A stretch of DNA of 64,000 nucleotides from positions 5,518,001 to 5,582,000 of the forward strand of contig NZ_CP107931.1 in assembly GCF_036023875.1 (NCBI RefSeq), given 5' to 3'. The notes under the pieces were generated by a model. It saw nothing but the letters and a program-made list of their open reading frames with translations. It ran no database searches and was not told the DNA's origin. This DNA comes from Mycobacterium sp. NBC_00419. GTDB lineage: Bacteria > Actinomycetota > Actinomycetes > Mycobacteriales > Mycobacteriaceae. Both the position numbers and the translations under genes were made by a program. Shown piece by piece: positions 45,716-55,765 of the stretch; the stretch's first letter is position 1, and each line of letters starts with the position of its first letter.

Positions 45716-48646
45716 TCACCAGCCGGTCGACAGCACCCGATCCAGGGTGTCGACGAAGAAGTCCGCCGACTCGCGGGTGATGCACATCGGCGGCTTGACC
45801 TTCAGCACGTTCTGCCGGTCGCCGGTGGGTTGCACGATGACCCCGAGTTCGCGCATCCGCTCGCAGATCGCGGAGGTCTCCTCGGCGGCGGGCTCCAGCG
45901 TGGTGCGATCCCGCACCAGTTCGATGCCCATATAGAGCCCGCTACCGTGCACGGTGCCGATCAGCTCATGCCGGGTGGCCAGGGCGTCGATGCGGGAGCG
46001 CAGGTGGTCGCCGATGGTCAGCGCGTTCTCCTGCAGACCCTCCTTCTCGATCATGTCGAGGACGGTCAACCCGACCACGCAGGACACCGGGCTGCCGCCC
46101 GCCGAGGAGAAGAAGTAGCCCTGGGTGCGGTACTTCTCGGCGATCTCACGGGTGGTGATCACCGCCCCCAGCGGCTGGCCGTTGCCCATCGCCTTGGCGA
46201 CGGTGACGACGTCGGGAATCACGTCCTGCTGCTGGAAGGCCCAGAACCAGCGGCCGGTGCGGCCGTAGCCGACCTGCACCTCGTCGGCGATCGCCAGACC
46301 ACCGGCGGCGCGGACCGCCGCGTACACCGCGCGCAGGTACCCGTCTGGCAGCGCCATCCCGCCGGCATTGCCGTAGAACGGCTCGCAGATGAACGCTGCC
46401 GGTGGATGTCCTTGAGCTGCAAGGCTTTCGATGATCGCGACGGCCTCGGGCGCGTACTTGGCGGCGTCCCGGCCGCGGTAATCGCCGCGGTAGGCGTTCG
46501 GCGACGGCACGGTGTGCACCCACGACGGGCGGGTCTCCAGCGCGTTCGGGTTGTCGGCCACCGACGTCGACACCGCATCGGTGGCGTAGGTCCAACCGTG
46601 GTAGGCCTCGGCCACCGCGACGATGTCGTGGCGGCCGGTGGTGGCCATCGCCAGCCGCAGCGCCAGATCACCGGCCTCGGAACCGGAGTTCACCAGGAAC
46701 ACCGTGTCCAGCGGGTCGGGAAGGGTGGCGGCCAGCCGCTCGGAGAGTTCGACCACGGCGCCGTAGTTGAACCGCGAGTTGGTGTTGAGGCGGCGCCATT
46801 GGCGCGACACCGCGTCGGCCAGCACCGGATGCCCGTGGCCCAGGATCGCCACGTTGTTGACCATGTCCAGATAGCTGCGACCGTCGGTGGCCAGCATGTG
46901 CTCGCGCCAGCCCCGCTCGATCTGGGGCGGGTTGAGGTAGTAGTGCTCCTGCACGCTGGCGAACGAATCGGCCCGCCGGCGCCACAGGGCCTCGCTGTCG
47001 CCGGCTGACGCCGCCGACGGCGTCAACCCGAGCAGGGGAGAAGGATCGAACACCAGGCTCAGCCAGCCCGCCGAGTACTCCGGGCGGACGAAGTCGGGCA
47101 CCACGGCGTCGGGCTGGCGGCGGCCCTGAATCCAGACGCGTCCCTCGATGACGCCCAGCGGCGCCCCGGCGGCAATGGTCTGGCCGGCCCGCAGTCCGCC
47201 GTCAACACGCACCGCACCACGCACTTCGACAGAGCCAGCCGTCCCGGTCACGACGACGGTATCGGCGGTCGCGGTCTCGACTACGCCGGACCACGGCGCG
47301 GTCAGCGTCAGCGGCGTGCCCGGCCACAGGTCCACCCCGGTGGCCACGGTCGACGGCGACTCCGCACTCAACGTCACCGACCGGCTCACCCGAGGCTCGC
47401 CGAAGGAGGTAACCACCGCCTGGGCGCCGCCGGCCAGTGCCTCGGCCGCGACAGTGGCCTCACACTCCGGATCCAGCCAGGCGCCGGCGTCCACGGCATC
47501 GGACTCGAGCGACAGGTCCAGCCGAACCACCGAGTCGGAGTCGAGACCGCCCACCAACGCCGTTTCCGGGGTCACCGGATCGGCCGGGTGCGCAGCGCCG
47601 AGGCGATCGCGGATCAGGGCCGTCATCACCTCGATCGGCACCTCGGTGGCGCGTTCGAAGATCCGCCACTCGAAGTCCAGTGCGCTTGTGGCGTACTCGT
47701 TGTCGGTGTCGATGCTCGCCTGGTGGATGCCGCTGACCACCAGCACGGCAGCGCGCAGCACGACCAGCGGCCACAGCGCCTCGATCTCGGCTGCCGACAG
47801 GGGGCGCACCGCGTGGAACGCCGCGACGGCGGGCAGCGTGGCCACCGGTTCGCCGCCCTCGTGGCGCAGCAGCGAGGACACCGCGATGGCCAGTTCGGCC
47901 ACCGTCCATGACCGGGTGAGGTCGCCGAGATCGATGATGCCGTCGGGCATCCGGGCGCCCCCGTGCGGGGTGCACACGACGTTGTCGTCGGTGACGTCGC
48001 CGTGGATCACCTGGACCGGGAGGTCCTCGGCGAGATCGGCGACCACGTGCCAGGCCGCCGCGGCGGCGGCCTCGATCGTCTCGCGGCGGTGGCTGTCGGT
48101 GACGTGGCCGGCCAGGAACTCGACGGTGCGCTGGGCGTAGCGCAGATCCCACTGCAGGATGCGGTCGACGCCGGGATGCTCGAAGCCCGCCAGGGCGCGG
48201 CACGTGCGGCCGGCCAGCGTGCCCAACGCGGCGGCTTGTTCCGGCCTGACGTAGCCGTCGCCGCTCAAGGTGCCGCCGGACAGGTGGGCGATGATCCGGC
48301 CGAAGAGCGCTGAGCCGTCCCCGGAGCGCAGCTCGGCGATCGGCGGGTGGCCGGGCAGCTCGATGTTGGTGGCGGCCCGCACACCGGGTTCGGTGTCGCT
48401 GATGTAGGCCGCGGCCGCGTCCTGCGCCTCCAGCTCGATGCGGGAGAAGGCCGGGTTGGCGATCTTGAGCACGCCGATCTGCTCACCGCCGGCGCCGGTG
48501 AGCAGGAAGTTGGCATCCTGCTGGCTGCCCAGCGCGGTGACCTCGGCGTCGACGCCGAAATGCTGCTTGGCGATGTCGCGGGCCTGCGCGTCGGTGATGG
48601 CCGGTACCGGCAGTTCCTCGGCTTGGAAGAAGTCGAAAAGTGTCAT
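45716..48646 (-). CDS. Trifunctional fusion: APH kinase, beta-barrel domain and class III aminotransferase/phospholyase
   Basis: 976 residues from ATG 48646. Residues 1-345 form an APH/homoserine-kinase-like domain (Lys61, HGDVTDDN at 215-222, metal Asp239 in IIDLGDL). Residues about 435-510 form a hybrid/M23-like beta domain (PGTPLTLTAPWSG, AGAPLGVIEG). Residues 550-976 form a PLP class III aminotransferase (NSGSEAGD 653-660, Asp788 in ADEVQVGYGRTG, Schiff-base Lys818 in VAKAMGNGQ). Relatives include phospholyases acting on phosphorylated amino alcohols or hydroxylysine, so kinase plus phospholyase in one chain is plausible. Substrate unknown. Confidence 0.88.
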   Translation of the reverse strand: MTLFDFFQAEELPVPAITDAQARDIAKQHFGVDAEVTALGSQQDANFLLTGAGGEQIGVLKIANPAFSRIELEAQDAAAAYISDTEPGVRAATNIELPGHPPIAELRSGDGSALFGRIIAHLSGGTLSGDGYVRPEQAAALGTLAGRTCRALAGFEHPGVDRILQWDLRYAQRTVEFLAGHVTDSHRRETIEAAAAAAWHVVADLAEDLPVQVIHGDVTDDNVVCTPHGGARMPDGIIDLGDLTRSWTVAELAIAVSSLLRHEGGEPVATLPAVAAFHAVRPLSAAEIEALWPLVVLRAAVLVVSGIHQASIDTDNEYATSALDFEWRIFERATEVPIEVMTALIRDRLGAAHPADPVTPETALVGGLDSDSVVRLDLSLESDAVDAGAWLDPECEATVAAEALAGGAQAVVTSFGEPRVSRSVTLSAESPSTVATGVDLWPGTPLTLTAPWSGVVETATADTVVVTGTAGSVEVRGAVRVDGGLRAGQTIAAGAPLGVIEGRVWIQGRRQPDAVVPDFVRPEYSAGWLSLVFDPSPLLGLTPSAASAGDSEALWRRRADSFASVQEHYYLNPPQIERGWREHMLATDGRSYLDMVNNVAILGHGHPVLADAVSRQWRRLNTNSRFNYGAVVELSERLAATLPDPLDTVFLVNSGSEAGDLALRLAMATTGRHDIVAVAEAYHGWTYATDAVSTSVADNPNALETRPSWVHTVPSPNAYRGDYRGRDAAKYAPEAVAIIESLAAQGHPPAAFICEPFYGNAGGMALPDGYLRAVYAAVRAAGGLAIADEVQVGYGRTGRWFWAFQQQDVIPDVVTVAKAMGNGQPLGAVITTREIAEKYRTQGYFFSSAGGSPVSCVVGLTVLDMIEKEGLQENALTIGDHLRSRIDALATRHELIGTVHGSGLYMGIELVRDRTTLEPAAEETSAICERMRELGVIVQPTGDRQNVLKVKPPMCITRESADFFVDTLDRVLSTGW

Positions 48647-48731
48647 CGCTACTCGGGCATCCTCGTCTGGCGGTTCGGCGGTCTCACTGTACTGCGGTGA
48701 CCCGCGGTCGATTCGCCGATACGGTGGCAGC

Positions 48732-49289
48732 ATGCGGGCGCTGATCGTCGTCGATGTACAGAACGACTTTTGCGAGGGTGGGTCACTGGCGGTGGCCGGA
48801 AGTGCGACCGTGGTGCGGGCGATCAACGCCCTGCTGGCCGGCGACCACGGCTACGCCCACGTGGTGGCGACCAAGGACTTCCACGTCGACCCAGGCGGTC
48901 ATTTCGCCGACGAACCCGATTACGTCGACACGTGGCCGCCGCACTGCGTCGCCGGAACTTCGGGCGCCGAATTCCACCCGGAACTCGACACCAGCCAGAT
49001 CGAGGCGGTGTTCCACAAGGGCACCTACACCGCCGCCTACAGCGGGTTCGAGGGTGCGGCCGACGACACCGCTCTCGAGGACTGGTTGCGCCGCCGCGGT
49101 GTGGACGAGGTCGACATCGTCGGCATCGCCACCGACTACTGCGTCCGCGACACCGCTGACGATGCCGCCGATGCCGGCTTCACCACCCGGGTTCTGCTCG
49201 ACCTGACCGCCGGAGTCGCCCCGGCTACCACGGATGCAGCACTCGACGTGATGCGCAGCCACGGAGTCGAACTGGTGCACACTGCCTGA
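48732..49289 (+). CDS. pncA: Nicotinamidase/pyrazinamidase
   Basis: 185 residues from ATG 48732. The triad Asp8, Lys96 and Cys137 (IATDYCVRDTA) and metal ligands Asp49, His51, His57 and His71 are all present, at the M. tuberculosis PncA numbering apart from a one-residue deletion before the Cys. Converts nicotinamide to nicotinate for NAD recycling and would activate pyrazinamide. Its stop overlaps the next gene's ATG by one base, the same pairing as Rv2043c-Rv2042c. Confidence 0.96.
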   Translation: MRALIVVDVQNDFCEGGSLAVAGSATVVRAINALLAGDHGYAHVVATKDFHVDPGGHFADEPDYVDTWPPHCVAGTSGAEFHPELDTSQIEAVFHKGTYTAAYSGFEGAADDTALEDWLRRRGVDEVDIVGIATDYCVRDTADDAADAGFTTRVLLDLTAGVAPATTDAALDVMRSHGVELVHTA

Positions 49290-50077
49290 TGTCAGAGTCT
49301 CGCTCGGAACTTGTTGCCGCGGTTAATCGTTCGCCGCAGGCGGCTGCTGCGCACGACCGCGCCGGATGGGTGGGGCTGTTCACCGACGACGGCCGCGTCG
49401 AGGATCCGGTCGGGTCCAAGCCGCACATCGGGCCGCTGCAGATCGGGCGGTTCTACGACACGTTCATCGCGCCTCGCACCATCGTCTTCGAGCACGACGC
49501 CGACATCGTCTGCGGTTCGGCCGTGATCAGGGACGTGGTGCTCGAAGTCGGGATGGGGCCGGCGGTGACGATGCGCATCCCGGCGGTCTTGCGCTACGAC
49601 ATGCGGCCGGTCGCCGGCGAGTGGAAGTTCGAAAGGCTGCGGGCCTATTGGGAGCTGCCTGCGATGGTGCTGCAGTTCATCGGCAACGGTCTGGCCGCCG
49701 GTCCGCAGAGTGTGGCACTGGGCCGCGCCCTGCTGGCCAATCAGGGGCTGCGGGGTGCGGTGGGCTTCGCGACGGGATTTCGCGGACCCCGGTTGCGGGG
49801 TAAGAAGACGGTGCGCGCCTTCCTCGACGCCATCGCCGTGGGTGACGAGTTGCGGGCCAGGCGGGCGCTGACCTCCGGTGCGACCATCACCCGCAGTGAC
49901 ACCGCGTTGAAGTTCGGCGCGTTTCGCGACGAACTCCAGCACCGCCGGCCGACGAAGATCCTCGTTGCCGGGTCGTCGGTGGCCGTGTCGATGTCGGGGC
50001 CGTCGCCCGCGGTGGTGGTCGCGGAACTGGACCGCAGTGGCCGCGCGATCAGCCGGCTCAGCTATTTCACCGAGTGA
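49289..50077 (+). CDS. Rv2042c-like protein with NTF2-like fold
   Basis: 262 residues. N-terminal NTF2-like segment (WVGLFTDDGRVEDPVGSKPH) and a central PRTIVFEHDADIV beta region, similar to ketosteroid-isomerase-like proteins, followed by a second related half (about 170-262). It is encoded one base-overlapped with pncA, as Rv2042c is with Rv2043c in M. tuberculosis (from memory). Function unknown. Confidence 0.82.
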   Translation: MSESRSELVAAVNRSPQAAAAHDRAGWVGLFTDDGRVEDPVGSKPHIGPLQIGRFYDTFIAPRTIVFEHDADIVCGSAVIRDVVLEVGMGPAVTMRIPAVLRYDMRPVAGEWKFERLRAYWELPAMVLQFIGNGLAAGPQSVALGRALLANQGLRGAVGFATGFRGPRLRGKKTVRAFLDAIAVGDELRARRALTSGATITRSDTALKFGAFRDELQHRRPTKILVAGSSVAVSMSGPSPAVVVAELDRSGRAISRLSYFTE

Positions 50078-50088
50078 CTCACCCGGGC

Positions 50089-50907
50089 CTACATCCGCGC
50101 GAAGCGCGCCAACACGAAACAGTAACCGCCGTAGGCGGCCAACCCCAGCGCTGCCGCGACAAGCAGAACCCTGCCAAACGGAGCCTGGCCCAGGCTCTTG
50201 ACTGCGGCATCCAGGCCGGCGCCCTTGGCGGGATCCGAGGTCAGGGTCGCCACGACGAGCAGAACGCCGGCACCGCCGAGAACCAGACCCTTGGCGGCAT
50301 ACCCTGCGGTGCCGAGAACCGTCACCGCAGTTCGCCCGGACACCTTGAGGTCGTCCTCGAACTTCTGCGACACCCCTTTGTAGACGTGGTAGCCGCCGAC
50401 GGCGATGATCGCGATCGCCGCGACCAGCAGCACGGCCTTGCCCCAGCCGGACTGGAGCAGCCGGGCCGTCAAGCTCGCATTGTCGGCGCTGTTGGACTTG
50501 CCGCCGCCGGTCGCGAAACGCACTGCGGTGAGCGCGATTCCGGCGTAGACGACCGCCAGCGCGATCGACTTCCCACGTTTGACGAGCTTCTTGGCGCCCT
50601 CATCGCGGTCACCGGGTTCGTTGGGATGCGATCCCACCACGCTCTCGGCGAGGCGCCAGCACGCCAAGCCCACCAGCCCGACGGCCACCACCCACAACGC
50701 CACTGCGCCGCCGCGCTGGGCGGCCAGGGTGGCCAGCGCACCGGACTGGTCGGCGTTGCCCGCCGAACCGAACGCCAGTCGCACCACGATGTAGGCGATG
50801 AGCAGGTGGAGCACTCCGCTGACGGCGTAACCGACCCGGGCGGTGGTCTCGAACGCACTATTGTCGGTCACCCGGTCCACAGTGCCCTGCACCGTATTGT
50901 CGGCCAT
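50089..50907 (-). CDS. DUF1206 membrane protein
   Basis: 272 residues from ATG 50907. Three repeated pairs of membrane helices, each introduced by an ARVGYAVSGVLHLLIAY, VKRGKSIALAVVYAGIAL or LGTAGYAAKGLVLGGAG motif, typical of DUF1206 (internally triplicated). Function is unknown; common in actinobacteria. Convergent with the Rv2042c-like gene and 59 bp downstream of dedA. Confidence 0.85.
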   Translation of the reverse strand: MADNTVQGTVDRVTDNSAFETTARVGYAVSGVLHLLIAYIVVRLAFGSAGNADQSGALATLAAQRGGAVALWVVAVGLVGLACWRLAESVVGSHPNEPGDRDEGAKKLVKRGKSIALAVVYAGIALTAVRFATGGGKSNSADNASLTARLLQSGWGKAVLLVAAIAIIAVGGYHVYKGVSQKFEDDLKVSGRTAVTVLGTAGYAAKGLVLGGAGVLLVVATLTSDPAKGAGLDAAVKSLGQAPFGRVLLVAAALGLAAYGGYCFVLARFARM

Positions 50908-50966
50908 GGCAATTGGGCTTCCCCGCAAGCCCGGCCCGCAAACCGTGCCGACGCCCACGCGTCACC

Positions 50967-51623
50967 TCACTTCGCGTGGCGCAGTGTCTCCCAGTCGTGC
51001 TCGGACTCGAGTTGGTCGATCAGCGCTCGGGTGCGCTCCTTGAGCAGCATGGTCATCCCGACGCCGATGATGATCGCGATCACCAGCGCCACCCAGGAGA
51101 AGCGGGACAACCACTTCTCGGCGGCTAGCCCGAGGAAGTACACCACTGCGGTGGTACCGCCCGCCCAGCAGATCGCGCCGGTGGCGTTGGCGGCCAAAAA
51201 GTGTGGGTAGCGCATCCGAAGCGCCCCGGCCAGCGGGCCGGCCAGGATCCGCAGCAGTGCGATGAAGCGGCCGAAGAACACCGCCCACACACCCCAGCGG
51301 CTGAAGAGTTGTTTGGCCAGTGCGACGTGGCCGGGCCCGAAGTGTTTCGGGAATCGCTTGGCGAGCCGCTCGAACAACGGCATGCCGAAGCGCCGGCCGA
51401 TGGTGTAGCCGATCGTGTCACCGATGATGGCGCCGATCGTGGCGGCCGCCGCCACCCACACCGGCGAGATATCCAGTGTGTGCCGTGAGGCCAGCAGAGC
51501 CGCGCTGACCAGTGCGATCTCACCGGGCAGCGGGATGCCCAGGCTCTCGATGCCGATGATGAGACCCACCACCAGGTACACCGCGAGCGGCGGGATGGAC
51601 TCCAGAATCGACTCGACGTTCAC
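50967..51623 (-). CDS. DedA-family membrane protein
   Basis: 218 residues from GTG, with the DedA/SNARE-associated core PLPGEIALVSAALLA, GDTIGYTIGRRFG and FFGRFIALLRILAGPLAGAL. The membrane-embedded Glu and Arg residues are conserved. DedA proteins act in membrane lipid (undecaprenyl/phospholipid) translocation and proton homeostasis. Size equals that of M. tuberculosis DedA-type proteins. Confidence 0.92.
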   Translation of the reverse strand: MNVESILESIPPLAVYLVVGLIIGIESLGIPLPGEIALVSAALLASRHTLDISPVWVAAAATIGAIIGDTIGYTIGRRFGMPLFERLAKRFPKHFGPGHVALAKQLFSRWGVWAVFFGRFIALLRILAGPLAGALRMRYPHFLAANATGAICWAGGTTAVVYFLGLAAEKWLSRFSWVALVIAIIIGVGMTMLLKERTRALIDQLESEHDWETLRHAK

Positions 51624-51648
51624 CCGCCAAGGATAAGGGTGCCGGGGC

Positions 51649-52509
51649 TCAGGCTCCGCGTTTACGCCGGTACAGCGTGCCGATGCCCAGCAGGAACAGG
51701 CTGATCACCAGGATGGCGGTGGCCAGGACGTTGATCTGAGGCGGCACAGCCGCTTTCACCGCCGCGTTGACGTACAGCGGGTAGGTCACCGTGGAGCCGC
51801 TGACGAAGTAGGTGATGATGAAGTCGTCGAGCGACAGCGCGAACGACAACATCGCGGCCGCGACGATGCCGGGCACGATCAGCGGCAAGGTGATCTTGAA
51901 GAACGTCCGCGTCGCGTTGGCGCCCAGGTCCAGCGATGCGTCCTCGAGCGTCCAGTCGAACCCGCGGATACGGGCCCGCACCGTCATCGCGATGAAGCTG
52001 ATCTGAAAGGCGATGTGGGCGATGACGATCGTGGTGTAACCGGTGGCCCAGCCGATGTCGAGGAATAGCGTCAGCAGCGAGGCGCCCATCACCACCTCGG
52101 GTGAGGTCAGCGGCAGCACCAGGAAGGTGTCCACCGCCTTGCTGCCCCGGAACCGTTGGCGCACAAGGGCAACGGCGACCAGCGTGCCGAACACCAAGGC
52201 GATCAGGGTCGACACCGCGGCCACGTTGATGCTGAGTTTGAGGGCCTCGGTCAGTGCCGGGTACTTGAAGGGATTGGCCCAGTTGTCCCAGGTGAAGCCC
52301 TGCCAGGTGTAGTTGAACTTGCCTGCCGGCTTGTTGAACGAGAAGACGATGATCACCAGGATCGGCAGGAACAGGTAGAGCAACACCAGCCCGGCGACGA
52401 TGCGCAGCGCCAGATCGCCCAGCTTGAACGTGCCGCGGAAGTTGCGGCCCGGCTTGGCCAGGCCACCGTGGTCGATCGTCTGGGCGATGGCCACCCCAGC
52501 CTCGGTCAT
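51649..52509 (-). CDS. potC: Polyamine ABC transporter permease PotC
   Basis: 286 residues with six membrane helices and the PotC/YdcV-type motif LPLTSPEVVMGASLL, plus ASLDLGANATRTFFKITLPL (EAA loop). Last gene of the potA-D-B-C operon; starts inside the end of potB (4-bp overlap). Imports spermidine/putrescine-type substrates together with PotB. Substrate specificity is inferred from operon type. Confidence 0.9.
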   Translation of the reverse strand: MTEAGVAIAQTIDHGGLAKPGRNFRGTFKLGDLALRIVAGLVLLYLFLPILVIIVFSFNKPAGKFNYTWQGFTWDNWANPFKYPALTEALKLSINVAAVSTLIALVFGTLVAVALVRQRFRGSKAVDTFLVLPLTSPEVVMGASLLTLFLDIGWATGYTTIVIAHIAFQISFIAMTVRARIRGFDWTLEDASLDLGANATRTFFKITLPLIVPGIVAAAMLSFALSLDDFIITYFVSGSTVTYPLYVNAAVKAAVPPQINVLATAILVISLFLLGIGTLYRRKRGA

Positions 52510-53381
52510 ACGAGATCCTCCGTACCCAGGGCCCGCGTGTAGAGCAGCACGCCGACCAGGATCAGCGCCATCAGCACGAAGCTCAGCGCGGCCGCGGCTG
52601 GATAGTCCTTGACCACCAGGAACTGGCGTTGGATGACGTTGCCGATCATCTTCGTCTGGGTGCTGCCCAGGTAGTCGGCGTTGATGAAGTCACCGACCGA
52701 CGGGATGAACACCAGCATGCTGCCCGCCAGCACGCCCGGCATCGCCAGCGGCAGTATCACTTTGCCGAACATCCGGCGGTTGGTGCCGTACAGGTCGCGG
52801 GAGGCCTCCAGCAACCGGGGGTCGATCTTTTCCAGGCTGACGTAGAGCGGCAGGATCATGAAGATGACCCAGTTGTAGGTCAGGCCGCCGATCACCGCCC
52901 AACTCGTCGAGAGCAGTCGGCCATCGGGCGGCAGCAGCCCGATCGCGTTGAGCCCGCTGACCACCCAGCCGTCGTCGGCCAGGATGGTTTTCCAGGCCAG
53001 GGTGCGGATCAGGAACGTCACGAAGAACGGCAGGATCACCAGGCCCAGCAGCAGGTTCTTGTAGCGGCCCGCCTTGAAGGCGATCACGTAGGCCAGCGGG
53101 AAGGCCAGCAGAATGCACAGCACCGTGGCGGCCAGCGCGTAACCGAAGGAGCGCAGGATCTGCTCCTGGTAGGTGCTCAGCGCGTGGCCATAGTTGCTGA
53201 AGTTCCAGCCGAAGGTGAGCTTCGGCATGTACACCGAGCCGCCCATGGTGGACAGCGAGGTGCGGAACAACGAGATGAACGGCACCACATAGAAGATCCC
53301 GAGATACACGAGCGCGGGCAGGATCATCAAGTACGGAGCGAGCTTGCTCCGCTGCCGGTTGCTGCTGGCTACACCGGCCAT
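52506..53381 (-). CDS. potB: Polyamine ABC transporter permease PotB
   Basis: 291 residues with six membrane helices, beginning LAPYLMILPALVYLGIFYVV and containing the EAA-type loop DLYGTNRRMFGKVILPLAMP. It pairs with PotC. It lies 4 bp after the binding-protein stop, part of one operon. Fits the PotB/YdcU family; the substrate could be polyamines or a related cation. Confidence 0.9.
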   Translation of the reverse strand: MAGVASSNRQRSKLAPYLMILPALVYLGIFYVVPFISLFRTSLSTMGGSVYMPKLTFGWNFSNYGHALSTYQEQILRSFGYALAATVLCILLAFPLAYVIAFKAGRYKNLLLGLVILPFFVTFLIRTLAWKTILADDGWVVSGLNAIGLLPPDGRLLSTSWAVIGGLTYNWVIFMILPLYVSLEKIDPRLLEASRDLYGTNRRMFGKVILPLAMPGVLAGSMLVFIPSVGDFINADYLGSTQTKMIGNVIQRQFLVVKDYPAAAALSFVLMALILVGVLLYTRALGTEDLV

Positions 53382-53385
53382 GCCG

Positions 53386-54573
53386 TCAGCCGCCGGTGAC
53401 TTCGGCGTAAGCCTTGTTGAACTCCGCGGTCTGCTCGTCGGTGAGCGCCGTCCACGACTTGAGCCTGTCCAAAACGTCCTTCGGCGGGTTGATCAACGGG
53501 TTGCTGGCCAGGCCCGGATCGATCTTGTTCAATTCATCGGTCATGTCCGAGAGCACCGGCACGTACTGCGTGTGGGCGATCAGCTTGGCGTAGTTCGCCC
53601 GGTCGTAGACGTAGTTGATCCACTCCTCGGCGGCCTTCTGGTTCTGCGTCGTATAGGGGATCACCTGTGTGTCGACGAACGTGGTGCCGCCCGACTCCGG
53701 AACGATGAACTTCAGGTCCGGGTTGTCCTTCTGCAGCTGGACCACGTCACCCGAATAGGCTTGGGCGATCACGACATTGCCCGCGGCGAGGTCGTCGGCG
53801 TAATCGTTGCCGGTGAACCGGCGGATCTGGCCCTTGTCTTTCTGTTCCTTGATCAGGTCGACGGCTTTCTGCACGCCTTCCATCGTGGGATCTTCGAGCG
53901 ATCCGCCTTGGGAGATGATGATCATGCCGAGGCCGTCCTGCATGTCCGACAGCAGGCTGATCTTGCCCTTGAACGCCGGATCCCACAGGTCGTCGATCTT
54001 GGTGATGTCGCGACCGGTGGCGGCGCGGTTGTAGGCCAGCGCCGTCATACCGGACATGTACGGCGCACTGAACTTGCGGCCTGGGTCGGCCTTGGCGTCC
54101 AGGAGGTCGGGGCGCAGGTTCTTCTTGTTGGTCCAGCGGCTCTCGCTGATCGGGTTGAGCCAGCCAAGGCCGTTGAGCCGGGAGGCCATGAACTGCGTCG
54201 GCACCACCAGGTCGGCGCCGATGTCCTGCTTGCGCGACAGCGGCTCCTTGTTCTTGGCGAACCACTCCTCGTTGTCGTTGAAGTCCTCTTTGTAGTCGAC
54301 GGTCAGACCGGTTGCGGTCTGGAACGCGGCGACAAACCCGTCGGCCATATACAGCGGCCAGTTCGAAATCCGCAGCTTGCCGGTGGCGGGCGAGCCGTCG
54401 TCCGACGGCGCCGCGGGACCGCTGGCCGCACCCGAGGAGTTGTCCGACTTGCTACACGCGGCGAGGAAGGACGGGCCCAAGACCAGAGCTGCCGCCGCGG
54501 CGGCGCCACCGCCGATGAACCGGCGGCGAGATGCGAGCTGGGCGATGAGCCGGGGGTCAATCTCTGTGGCCAT
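53386..54573 (-). CDS. potD: Polyamine-binding lipoprotein PotD, Tat-exported
   Basis: 395 residues from ATG 54573. The signal carries a twin-arginine SRRRFIG motif (15-21) and ends FLAAC (lipidated Cys40), so export is probably by Tat with lipid anchoring. The mature part is a PotD/PotF-type binding protein (KLRISNWPLYMADGFVAAFQ, then NPISESRWTNKKNLRPDLLD). It delivers substrate to PotB/PotC. Encoded 70 bp after potA. Confidence 0.9.
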   Translation of the reverse strand: MATEIDPRLIAQLASRRRFIGGGAAAAAALVLGPSFLAACSKSDNSSGAASGPAAPSDDGSPATGKLRISNWPLYMADGFVAAFQTATGLTVDYKEDFNDNEEWFAKNKEPLSRKQDIGADLVVPTQFMASRLNGLGWLNPISESRWTNKKNLRPDLLDAKADPGRKFSAPYMSGMTALAYNRAATGRDITKIDDLWDPAFKGKISLLSDMQDGLGMIIISQGGSLEDPTMEGVQKAVDLIKEQKDKGQIRRFTGNDYADDLAAGNVVIAQAYSGDVVQLQKDNPDLKFIVPESGGTTFVDTQVIPYTTQNQKAAEEWINYVYDRANYAKLIAHTQYVPVLSDMTDELNKIDPGLASNPLINPPKDVLDRLKSWTALTDEQTAEFNKAYAEVTGG

Positions 54574-54643
54574 GTGCCGTAATGCCTTTCGTGGGGAGCT
54601 GGTCGAGGGACGAAGCGCGCGGGATCGGGTCTGTTGAAAGGGT

Positions 54644-55765
54644 TTACGTGTTGTCGAGCATCTCTTCGAGGTCTTCGGTGGTCGGGATGTCGGCCGCCGG
54701 TAGCACCAGCGAGGCATCGGGTGACCAGCAGACGTAGACGTCGTCCCCGGGCCGCAACATCGGCAGGTTCTGCTCGGGCCCGACGTGGGCGACGATGGGG
54801 GAGCCGTCGTCGGCAGCAAGTGACAGGCGCAGGACCGGCCCCTGGAAGGTCAGGTCGACCACCTTGGCGGGCACCGCGGCGACATCACCGGTCAGCTGTT
54901 CCATGGCCACCCGCACGCGTTCGGGGCGAACCATCAGGGTGGCCTGGCCACCCGGCTCGATGTGGGTGTCGCCGGGCCTGGCGCGAAGCGTGCTGCCCAG
55001 CACATCGATCTCGACGTAGTCGCGGTTGGCGCGGCCGGTCTGGCGGCCGTGCCACAGGTTGGCCTGACCGATGAATCCGGCGACGAACACCGTGGCGGGC
55101 CGGTCGTAGATCTCGGTGGGGGTGCCGATCTGTTCGACCTTGCCCTGGTTCATGACCGCGATGCGGTCGCTCATGGTGAGCGCTTCCTCTTGGTCGTGCG
55201 TCACGTAGACGAACGTGATGCCGACCTCGCGCTGGATGCGCTTGAGTTCGAACTGCATGACGTGGCGCAGTTTGAGGTCCAGCGCGCCGAGGGGCTCGTC
55301 GAGCAGCAACGCGCTCGGATAGTTCACCAGCGCCCTGGCCAGTGCGACCCGCTGCTGCTGGCCACCGGAGAGCTGCGACGGTTTGCGCTGGGCGAAGTCG
55401 GTCAGCCGCACCACCTCGAGCAACTCATCGACGCTCTTCTTGACGGTGGCCTTGTCCTTCTTCTGGCTGCGCGGCCCGTAGGCGACGTTGTCCCACACGC
55501 TCATGTGCGGGAACAACGCATAGTGCTGGAAAACGGTGTTGACGTTGCGCTTGTTCGGTGGCGTCCGCGAGACGTCGACGCCTTCCAGGCGGATCGCGCC
55601 CTCGGTCGGGGTCTCAAAGCCCGCGATCATCCGCAACGTGGTGGTCTTGCCACAGCCCGACGGGCCCAGCATCGAGAAGAACTCGCCAGCCCCGATGGAG
55701 AAATCAGCGTCGTCCACGGCGACATAGTCGTCGAACCGTTTGACGACGTGATCGATCTCGATCAC
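54644..55765 (-). CDS. potA: Polyamine ABC transporter ATPase PotA
   Basis: 373 residues from GTG 55765, with Walker [10 protein letters not shown] (34-42), signature [16 protein letters not shown], Walker [12 protein letters not shown] and a C-terminal TOBE domain. First gene of the pot operon. A perfect AAGGAGGA ribosome site at 55847-55854 sits 6 bases before an in-frame CTG at 55840, which would add 25 residues ([20 protein letters not shown] onwards). The annotated GTG lacks such a site, so the real start may be CTG. Confidence 0.93.
   Translation of the reverse strand: MIEIDHVVKRFDDYVAVDDADFSIGAGEFFSMLGPSGCGKTTTLRMIAGFETPTEGAIRLEGVDVSRTPPNKRNVNTVFQHYALFPHMSVWDNVAYGPRSQKKDKATVKKSVDELLEVVRLTDFAQRKPSQLSGGQQQRVALARALVNYPSALLLDEPLGALDLKLRHVMQFELKRIQREVGITFVYVTHDQEEALTMSDRIAVMNQGKVEQIGTPTEIYDRPATVFVAGFIGQANLWHGRQTGRANRDYVEIDVLGSTLRARPGDTHIEPGGQATLMVRPERVRVAMEQLTGDVAAVPAKVVDLTFQGPVLRLSLAADDGSPIVAHVGPEQNLPMLRPGDDVYVCWSPDASLVLPAADIPTTEDLEEMLDNT

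Noticed and set aside
48647..48826. Upstream extension of the kinase-aminotransferase fusion
   Set aside because: It overlaps pncA and has no domain support.
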